Source: Verrucomicrobia bacterium 12-59-8 (GTDB lineage Bacteria > Verrucomicrobiota > Verrucomicrobiae > Verrucomicrobiales > Verrucomicrobiaceae). Taken from it: DNA of 5,004 nt. How positions within the stretch are numbered: the first letter of the stretch is position 1; every line of letters starts with the position of its first letter. Under the pieces are notes generated by a model. That model worked only from the letters and a program-made list of their open reading frames with translations, made no database searches and had not been told where the DNA came from. A program made the position numbers and the translations under genes. Positions 1 through 5,004 of the stretch are shown here, in pieces. The DNA lies in assembly GCA_002279765.1 (NCBI GenBank), contig NCCR01000367.1, positions 1-5,004 of the forward strand, written 5' to 3'.

Positions 1-1053
1 GGTCTGTACCAAGAGTATCAGAACCAGCTGGTCATCAAGACCCGCAACCCGCTGTACCAGTATTCGCCTGTCGAATCCGAGCGCGACCTGAAAGCCTTCA
101 AGGTCAAGGTGACGGCCGCGACCCTGACGCCCGAACTGCGCGACTACTTCGAAACTGAAGGCTACGCGAAGTCCCTTCAGTGGGCTGACGATCAGGCGAG
201 CGGGATGGGCCTGCCGCCGGCGGAGACCTCGACGCTCCGGAACGCGCTTCGCAATGAGGTCAATCTCCTACGCCAGAACCAAGAGGCGATTCGTCTGGAG
301 GAGAAGGCAAAGGAGGATGCGGCGAAGGCGGCGCGCGAAGCTGCAGCCGAAGAAGCCGACCGTCGTGTCACCGACGCCCGCCTTCAGAACCTGCCCGAAG
401 ATGAACTGCGTAGCCGCTTGGCAATTGCGCGCAATTACGTGACGCCCGAACGGTATGACACGCTCGCCGACGCAGTGTTGAATCCAAAAAACAAAGAGCC
501 CATGCAGCCCGGCAACTACGCATATCTGCTGTTGGAAGCGAAGCGCGGGAACCTCGACTACGACACGATCATAAATCTGCCCGGCGATGCGGCACAACTC
601 AGCCGACTCGTCGAGGAGACAGAGGCGTATGAGAACACAACGATCAAGGGCGGCCGTGACACGATCAAGGCGTACTTCTCGAAAGCCGATGGTCTCATGG
701 GCCAACTCGAAATGTTCGATGAGGCTCAGAAGCTGAAGGTCAGCGAGCAAGAGGCGTATGACGATCTCTCCGCATGGTGGAGTGCGGCCACGGTAGACCC
801 ATCAAAGCCACCCCCGCGCCCTTCGGAAGTCTCTGAAGAAGCAAAACGGATCGTCGCCCGCTACGGTCGCATTGACTCGACAGTGGTGAAGTCTCGCTTC
901 CTGGCCGTGGCGCCCGGCGGAAATTATAGCGCCGAGTCGGTGAGTGCCGGAAAAACAGCGTTGAAGGACGCTGTGCGCCAAGGCCGCATCTCGCAAGAGG
1001 ACGCAGCCGACGAGCTGGCGAAGATCGAACTCGTTGAACAAGGACTGAACTGA
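1..1053 (+). CDS. C-terminal part of a helical coiled-coil protein, probable phage virion/internal protein (5' partial)
   Basis: The frame is open from the first base (GLYQEYQNQL...), so the true start lies left of the window. The GTG at 109 is internal and should not be taken as the start. 350 residues are visible, followed by TGA. Visible residues 84-129 (nt 250-387) form a strongly charged Lys/Glu/Ala/Arg helix with coiled-coil character, containing EEKAKEDAAKAAREAAAEEA. The rest also reads as mainly helical and soluble, with a short Pro-rich break (KPPPRPSE) near residue 270 and a charged helical C-terminus (QEDAADELAKIE). I see no catalytic motif, signal peptide or membrane segment and do not recognise the family. 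Its stop overlaps the next gene's ATG by one base (TGATG), so the two are probably translationally coupled and co-transcribed. That gene's phage-type architecture suggests this is a structural or ejected internal virion protein. This is inference from context only. Confidence 0.85.
   Translation, partial: GLYQEYQNQLVIKTRNPLYQYSPVESERDLKAFKVKVTAATLTPELRDYFETEGYAKSLQWADDQASGMGLPPAETSTLRNALRNEVNLLRQNQEAIRLEEKAKEDAAKAAREAAAEEADRRVTDARLQNLPEDELRSRLAIARNYVTPERYDTLADAVLNPKNKEPMQPGNYAYLLLEAKRGNLDYDTIINLPGDAAQLSRLVEETEAYENTTIKGGRDTIKAYFSKADGLMGQLEMFDEAQKLKVSEQEAYDDLSAWWSAATVDPSKPPPRPSEVSEEAKRIVARYGRIDSTVVKSRFLAVAPGGNYSAESVSAGKTALKDAVRQGRISQEDAADELAKIELVEQGLN
1040..1044 (+). promoter_or_regulatory. Ribosome binding site for the gene starting at 1053
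   Basis: AAGGA lies 8 bases before the ATG at 1053, inside the last codons of the preceding gene. Together with the TGATG stop/start overlap it supports 1053 as the true start and suggests coupled translation. Confidence 0.7.
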
Positions 1054-3269
1054 TGCCCGGCAGTATTCTCGACGAGGCCTATGAAGAGAAGCGCAAGCTG
1101 GAGAAGCAAGAGCGCCTTCAAGCGCTGATGGATGATCCGGCCTACGGCACGCCAGATCCCGCTCCGTTGACCGCCGTCGACACGCCACCTGCACCAGAAG
1201 CGCCTGAAGAAGAGGTCGACCTCTGGACCGAAGCGCCAGATCGCCCGCAGCGTATCAGCCAGAAGAAGGAGCGTGTGGGCCCGAGCAGCATGGGCGAGGC
1301 GTTTGTCCGTGACCTGATGGCTGTGCCTGGCACCGTGGCAGAGACGGCCCCCGCGCTGATCCCCGGTTGGCAGAAGCTGTTCCACGACTCGCAGGCGTTT
1401 TTTCTTGAGAACCCGAACGGCCTGCCCCGCGACTGGCAGCTGATGAGTGACGAAAGCGAGGATTACTTTTCGAAGTTCCCGCAGCCGGACGCCGGCGAAG
1501 TCACGGGCGCTATGCCGTTCCGCTCCGCTGCCGAAAGCAAGGTCGTGAACAAGGCGGTGAAGACGGCCCAGCTGCGCGCCGCTGTTCAGGAAGCCCGCCT
1601 GCGTGTGGCGCTCCCGACGTCCGAGAACAAGTTCCAGCAGGGCGTCATCGACACGACGTTCAACGTGGGCATGATGGCCCCGTCGATGGTGGCCGGTATC
1701 GCAACCAAAAACCCGGTGCTGGCCGTCTCACTGATGATGTCCCAGACGGGCATGGGATCGTATGGCGATGCGCGCCGCGCCGGCGCCGACCCGACGAAGG
1801 CCTATCGCTACGGCCTGACGATGGCGACCATCGAAGGCCTGACAGAGTTCATGCCGACGAAGCTGCTGATCGGCGACATGGTGGCCAAGACGGATTTCGT
1901 CGAAGCGTTCACGAAGCAGATGGTTGCTGACGGTCTGGGCGAGCAGGCAGCGACACACCTGCAGGATCTCACGACCTGGCTCGAACTGAACCCGGACAAG
2001 ACGCTCGACGAGTTCCTTGCCGAACGTCCGGCCGCCGCCATCCGCACGGCCATTGCGAGCGCCATGACCTCCACGCTGCTCTCTGGCGGCACGACTGCGC
2101 TTAGCAGGATGATGGGCGACAAGGAATCGCCAGCCGGGGAGCCGACGCCCGAGGCGCCGCCCGCTGCTTCTGAGGCCGCGCCACCCCCGGAGCCCGCCCC
2201 GACGCCGGAACCTGTGCCGGCGCCCGCTGATGCCCCGGCTGGAGAGGCAGAAACCCAGACGCCAGAGCAGGCCGAATTGCTCGACAAGGTGAACAAGGTG
2301 GCAGATGCCATCGAGATCGCCCAGTCGCAGGAGCGCGCCCCGATCACGCCGCAAGAGGAAAGCGAAGACCAGCGCTTTGTTCGCGGTGTTGAATCCGCTC
2401 TGGGCATCAAGCGCCCGGCTGCCCCGGTCGAGACCGCTGAGGAGCGCCGCGCCCGTTTTTCTGCGCGCCGTGCTGACGAGGAGCGTCAGACGCAGGAGTC
2501 GACCGCAAACGTCGTCGCCAACGTCCGCACCTTTGCTGAAGCCCGCAACGCTGCAGAACAGACTGTAGAGCGCGCCATCGAGGAGCCGTCGCCTGAAACC
2601 GTAGTCGCCGCCGTCGCCGCCCAGAGCGAACTGGCAGAGCAGACCGAGACTGAGCCCGTCAGCCTCGCTGAGGCCATGGACGTCGACACCACGGATCGCA
2701 CATCGACCATGGCCGAAGCAGAGCGCATGGCGGCCGAACTGGAGGCGATGGACTCCGAGGATGCAAAGTCCGCCGCGTCCACCTTCCGCACGCTGATCCA
2801 GTATTCGGATCGCTATGACGACAACACGTTCTGGCAGGGATTCGACGAGGCGCTGGAGTATGCCGCCCCGCACCTGATGACCGAGACGCAGCAGGCTGCT
2901 GTGATCGAGAAGGTAGCCGAGGCTGTAGAGGCCGCGCCGCTCGCGCCAGAAGAAGAAGCCAGTGCGACTCTGGTTGAGGAAGTCCGGGCCACGGCGCCCG
3001 CATCGCGCTATTTCGGCCGGAAGTCATTCGGTGGGGAAGGGCTGGCGACTAAGATGCCCGCCGCAGAAGCGGCGCCGCCGGCGCCTGCCGCCGCCCCGCA
3101 GCCCGCGCGCCTGCCACCCAAGCCCGCCCCGATCAGCAATACGCAGCTGGCAGCGATCACCGCGAAGGAGGGCAAGCTCTCCCGCCCGGTGCAGGCTCGT
3201 GAGGCGATGCTCCTGCGAAGGAGGGCAAGCTCTCCCGCCCGGTGCAGGCTCGTGAGGCGATGCTCCTGA
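1053..3269 (+). CDS. N-terminal fragment of a giant phage polyvalent-type protein, truncated by a 53-bp duplication
   Basis: 738 codons run from ATG (AAGGA at 8 nt) to TGA. Residues 1-27 are a charged helix and 28-70 are Pro/Glu-rich. Residues 160-190 are Ala/Arg/Lys helical. Residues 198-276 are Gly/Met-rich and hydrophobic. Residues 360-398 are a Pro/Ala/Glu linker, 400-650 are acidic Ala/Glu-rich helices including a RFSARR tract at 468-473, and 669-694 are a second Pro/Ala linker. No enzymatic motif is recognised in this part. Native sequence stops at Leu721. The last 17 residues (RRRASSPARCRLVRRCS) are Arg/Cys-rich and come from reading the second copy of a 53-bp tandem repeat out of frame. 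Removing one copy joins this frame directly to the one at 3269-5004 (...AREAMLLKAEDVYDD...). I therefore regard it as the 5' part of one broken gene, unless the duplication is an assembly error. Its role as a virion or ejected protein is inferred from architecture. Confidence 0.85.
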   Translation: MPGSILDEAYEEKRKLEKQERLQALMDDPAYGTPDPAPLTAVDTPPAPEAPEEEVDLWTEAPDRPQRISQKKERVGPSSMGEAFVRDLMAVPGTVAETAPALIPGWQKLFHDSQAFFLENPNGLPRDWQLMSDESEDYFSKFPQPDAGEVTGAMPFRSAAESKVVNKAVKTAQLRAAVQEARLRVALPTSENKFQQGVIDTTFNVGMMAPSMVAGIATKNPVLAVSLMMSQTGMGSYGDARRAGADPTKAYRYGLTMATIEGLTEFMPTKLLIGDMVAKTDFVEAFTKQMVADGLGEQAATHLQDLTTWLELNPDKTLDEFLAERPAAAIRTAIASAMTSTLLSGGTTALSRMMGDKESPAGEPTPEAPPAASEAAPPPEPAPTPEPVPAPADAPAGEAETQTPEQAELLDKVNKVADAIEIAQSQERAPITPQEESEDQRFVRGVESALGIKRPAAPVETAEERRARFSARRADEERQTQESTANVVANVRTFAEARNAAEQTVERAIEEPSPETVVAAVAAQSELAEQTETEPVSLAEAMDVDTTDRTSTMAEAERMAAELEAMDSEDAKSAASTFRTLIQYSDRYDDNTFWQGFDEALEYAAPHLMTETQQAAVIEKVAEAVEAAPLAPEEEASATLVEEVRATAPASRYFGRKSFGGEGLATKMPAAEAAPPAPAAAPQPARLPPKPAPISNTQLAAITAKEGKLSRPVQAREAMLLRRRASSPARCRLVRRCS
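1644..1880 (+). other. Gly/Met-rich hydrophobic segment within the giant protein
   Basis: Residues 198-276 contain stretches such as NVGMMAPSMVAGIATKNP and VLAVSLMMSQTGMG, followed by a helical YGLTMATIEGLTEFMP stretch. Small and hydrophobic residues dominate, unlike the charged flanks. Neither hydrophobic stretch is a clean 20-residue transmembrane helix, because Lys, Asn and Pro interrupt them. It could be an amphipathic or membrane-active element, or just a compact hydrophobic domain. Large phage internal virion proteins often carry comparable segments; membrane action here is inference. Confidence 0.45.
2130..2246 (+). other. Pro/Ala/Glu-rich interdomain linker
   Basis: Residues 360-398 are low complexity, with repeated Pro-Glu, Pro-Ala and Pro-Thr pairs (for example PPPEPAPTPEPVPAPADAP). 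The tract separates the hydrophobic N-terminal half from an acidic helical region. Such tracts usually act as extended flexible linkers. The strong codon bias here also creates long antisense open frames that are not genes. Confidence 0.7.
3057..3134 (+). other. Second Pro/Ala-rich linker, just upstream of the duplication
   Basis: Residues 669-694 are almost only Pro and Ala with a few charged residues (APPAPAAAPQPARLPPKPAP). It marks a domain boundary about 30 bases before the 53-bp duplication, and follows a YFGRKSF tract at residues 653-659 that resembles the F-S-R tracts found downstream. Confidence 0.65.
3162..3268 (+). repeat. Exact 53-bp tandem duplication causing a frameshift
   Basis: The unit at 3162-3214 (starting GCGAAGGAGGGCAAGC and ending ATGCTCCT) is repeated without mismatch at 3215-3267, and the match extends one base to 3268. 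The flanking bases differ (3161 C against 3214 T; 3269 A against 3216 C), which defines the ends. 53 is not a multiple of three, so the reading frame changes after the first copy. Both copies encode AKEGKLSRPVQAREAMLL, the first in the frame of the gene from 1053 and the second in the frame that is open to 5004. This shows directly that the two frames were once one gene. The perfect identity suggests a very recent duplication or an assembly artefact. Confidence 0.97.
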
Positions 3270-5004
3270 AGGCCGAGGACGTGTACGACGACGTTCTGAC
3301 CAAGGACGTTCTGACCGCGCTCGACGATGAATTCGACATGACCGAGCGCCAGATTCGCGAAGTCATGGGCAAGGCGATTGAAGGCCGGGGTTCGCTCGAC
3401 CGTTTCAACACGCTGATGAAGCGCTATGCCAACGTGCGCGCGGGACTGGACCGTGAGGCTGCTCAGGGCGGCGTGCAGGACGACTTCGCCGCTCTCGCTG
3501 AAGCCCAGCCCGATCCGGGTGAAGGCGGTCTGGGGCGCGGCCTGCAGTCGCTCCTCGACGATCAGAACAATGCGCCCCCGTCGCGCCTCAAGCGTTTCGT
3601 GGAAGGCGAGACCTGGGCCTCGCTCTGGAAGCGTGTGCAGCGGTTCTCCGGACGCGATGATGCCTCGCAGCGCTATGAGGACGCGGTGCAAGATGCGGCG
3701 ATCATGGTCGCCAGCATGTCGCCCCGCACGGCAGAGGAGGCGTTGTCTGACGCCCGCCAGCTTGGCGGCCCGGCAGAGAAGGCAGCGGTCGACGATATTC
3801 GTCAGCGTGTCGAACGGATTCGTGCCGCAGCGGACGTGAAGTTCTCCCGGAACGACGATCGCGCAAGCGACACAATCACGACGTCGGACTTCGACTACGC
3901 GGTAGAAGAATTCAAAACCGAGTGGGAAAAAAGCTCCCCGATTGTCGAACAGTTGGCGCGACAGTCGAACTCCGCAGCAAGCGTTTCAGAGCCAATTCAG
4001 GCTATCAACGATCTTCTGAAAGAAGCTACTTCCGCGCCTCGCCAAATGCTCGATGCTATGGAGCAGGCGGATCGCATTGCAGACGCTTTTGAAGATCCAT
4101 TCGACCAAGACAGTCCGTCGGCAAAACTCGCGGATGAAGCGCTGGACATTCTTCGAGATATCGCATCTCTCAATGTCATTGATGGAAGCCCATCCGATGC
4201 TGCGTTGGAGTCGGCCAATCTCAACGCGCTTCTGGATCGCTTATCGGCGGTTCATTCATCGCTCGCAGACTTCAACGAGTCTGACGTTCTTCAAACGGTT
4301 GAAGACGAAGACGGCGCCACCGAACCCATGTTCGAAGCCGCCTTCATTGACGAATACCGGCAGCGGCTAAATGAGATTAAGTCATTGGCAGACGCCCCGC
4401 GTCTTAGCCCAGAGAAGATTGGCGAAGATTACCAAACAATCGCCGCGAAAATGCGCCGCAACGTCGATGAGCTTTGGGATGCTGTCGCACAGACGTTGCG
4501 CTCTAATGAGGCCGATGGATCGTCACCAGAGGCGCAAGCTCTCCGTGACATCATGGATGCGTTTGACTCGCAACTCCGAGTGTTCTCCCGCCCTCGCAAC
4601 GTCCTGTTCTCCGGCTCCGGCACATCCAAACGCAAACCCGTCAAGGACGCTGAGAAGAACCGGAAACGCCTCGATGCCCATGCGTATCGCGGCTGGGGCC
4701 AGAACTATCTCGACCTCGTGCAGAAAGGTCTGCTGACGTATGCGAGCGCTGAAGAGATTGCATCATTCGGACTTGGCGCGTCTGGGCAAGAGAACGCCTT
4801 GTTCATCCCGATTGAGGGAAACAAAGGGTTCGAGGTCGTCATCAACACCAGCATCGTTCGCCCCGAGCACATTGAAGGCATTCTTCTCCACGAGGTAGGC
4901 GTGCACGGAGGGCTTCAAGCCCTGATGGGCAAGGATCGCATGGATGAGGTGCTGACCTCACTCGATCGCCTAGTCGATTCGTTTGCCCAGAAGATGCAGC
5001 AAGG
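3260..5004 (+). CDS. C-terminal continuation of the giant phage protein, with zincin-type metallopeptidase motif (3' partial)
   Basis: This frame is open from just after a TGA at 3200-3202 to the window edge; no stop was found on codon-by-codon reading. As a separate gene it could start at ATG 3260 (chosen) or GTG 3242. ATG 3260 has only GAGG two bases upstream, so initiation looks weak and would depend on coupling to the overlapping stop at 3267-3269. Numbered from ATG 3260, 581 residues are visible. Residues 1-190 are charged and helical, and include RLKRFVEGETWASLWKRVQRFSG. A KFSR tract is at 194-197. Residues 200-440 are acidic and helical with no recognised domain. VFSR and LFSG tracts are at 441-452. 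HEVGVHGGL is at 544-552, where the two His and the Glu fit a HExxH zinc site, preceded by a beta-like segment (ALFIPIEG, FEVVINTSIV). This motif context is typical of metallopeptidase domains in phage polyvalent proteins. A third zinc ligand, if present, lies beyond the window. Confidence 0.85.
   Translation, partial: MLLKAEDVYDDVLTKDVLTALDDEFDMTERQIREVMGKAIEGRGSLDRFNTLMKRYANVRAGLDREAAQGGVQDDFAALAEAQPDPGEGGLGRGLQSLLDDQNNAPPSRLKRFVEGETWASLWKRVQRFSGRDDASQRYEDAVQDAAIMVASMSPRTAEEALSDARQLGGPAEKAAVDDIRQRVERIRAAADVKFSRNDDRASDTITTSDFDYAVEEFKTEWEKSSPIVEQLARQSNSAASVSEPIQAINDLLKEATSAPRQMLDAMEQADRIADAFEDPFDQDSPSAKLADEALDILRDIASLNVIDGSPSDAALESANLNALLDRLSAVHSSLADFNESDVLQTVEDEDGATEPMFEAAFIDEYRQRLNEIKSLADAPRLSPEKIGEDYQTIAAKMRRNVDELWDAVAQTLRSNEADGSSPEAQALRDIMDAFDSQLRVFSRPRNVLFSGSGTSKRKPVKDAEKNRKRLDAHAYRGWGQNYLDLVQKGLLTYASAEEIASFGLGASGQENALFIPIEGNKGFEVVINTSIVRPEHIEGILLHEVGVHGGLQALMGKDRMDEVLTSLDRLVDSFAQKMQQ
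3290..3316 (+). repeat. 12-bp direct repeat encoding DVLT twice
   Basis: GACGTTCTGACC occurs at 3290-3301 and again at 3305-3316, separated by AAG. The 15-base offset keeps the frame and gives DDVLTKDVLTALDD. It lies 22 bases after the end of the 53-bp duplication. It may be a small in-frame duplication or chance. Confidence 0.8.
4889..4915 (+). other. HExxH zinc-metallopeptidase signature (HEVGVHGGL)
   Basis: The codons read His-Glu-Val-Gly-Val-His-Gly-Gly-Leu after ILL. The His/Glu/His pattern matches the zinc-binding and catalytic helix of zincins. The HEvgvH-G-L form is a familiar variant at the ends of large phage and prophage polyvalent proteins. All three key residues are intact, so the domain is not visibly degraded at the motif. 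Its substrate is unknown. Confidence 0.75.

Noticed and set aside
109..111. GTG as the start of the first gene
   Set aside because: The same frame is open for all 36 codons upstream to the window edge with similar composition, and no Shine-Dalgarno is evident. The gene most likely starts outside the window.
1728..2873. 381-codon open frame on the minus strand opposite the giant gene
   Set aside because: Its product is rich in Arg, Gly, Leu and Cys with no domain-like pattern, as expected from the complement of GC-rich, Ala/Glu/Pro-biased codons. The plus-strand frame here has coherent protein features and a good start.
3162..3268. CRISPR array or integration site direct repeat
   Set aside because: There are only two copies, directly abutting without spacers, and both are coding sequence of the same protein.
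3203..3269. Programmed -1 frameshift that would restore the full-length protein
   Set aside because: A -1 shift in this interval would restore the frame and an AAGGAGGG tract is present, but I see no X XXY YYZ slippery heptamer. The frameshift is fully explained by the 53-bp duplication.
3008..3691. 227-codon minus-strand open frame across the duplication
   Set aside because: It is antisense to strongly coding plus-strand sequence in both halves, with no ribosome binding site or domain pattern seen.
4053..4736. Two plus-strand open frames (4053-4370, 4371-4736) as separate small genes
   Set aside because: They lie in the +1 frame relative to the continuous frame ending in the metallopeptidase motif, and their products are rich in Arg, Ser, Cys and Thr like typical shadow frames.

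Overview
The window looks like part of a bacteriophage or prophage late (virion) module from a GC-rich host, plausibly proteobacterial; the sequence does not fix the host. The reasons are tightly packed same-strand genes with no intergenic space, very large helical proteins with coiled coils and Pro/Ala/Glu linkers, repeated short F-S-R tracts between segments, and a HEVGVHGGL zinc-metallopeptidase signature of the kind found in large phage 'polyvalent' proteins. I see no RNA gene, promoter, terminator, IS element or CRISPR array. Every base lies in, or within the overlap of, a plus-strand coding frame.

Layout: (1) positions 1-1053 hold the 3' part of a helical, coiled-coil protein whose start lies left of the window. 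(2) Its TGA overlaps by one base the ATG of a very large gene at 1053, which has a good Shine-Dalgarno (AAGGA) inside the upstream gene. (3) That large gene runs in one frame to about 3214. There an exact 53-bp tandem duplication (3162-3214 / 3215-3267) moves it out of frame, and the ribosome meets TGA at 3267-3269. (4) The continuation is open in the -1 frame from the duplication to the right edge and ends in a zincin-type metallopeptidase motif at 4889-4915.

Removing one 53-bp copy joins the two pieces into one uninterrupted frame of about 1,300 visible codons, still open at 5004. The ancestral product was therefore a single giant multidomain protein: N-terminal charged and Pro-rich region, Gly/Met-rich hydrophobic segment, Pro/Ala/Glu linker, helical region, second linker, helical regions punctuated by F-S-R tracts, then the metallopeptidase. 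Proteins of this build are thought to ride in the virion and enter the cell with the DNA. The metallopeptidase could process virion or host proteins, but that role is inferred.

The main point for a second look is the duplication. It could be a true inactivating or splitting mutation, a reversible slippage state, or an assembly error. Other points are a drop in GC content near 3850 that coincides with a KFSR tract, and the absence of any recognised enzymatic domain between the N-terminus and the metallopeptidase.
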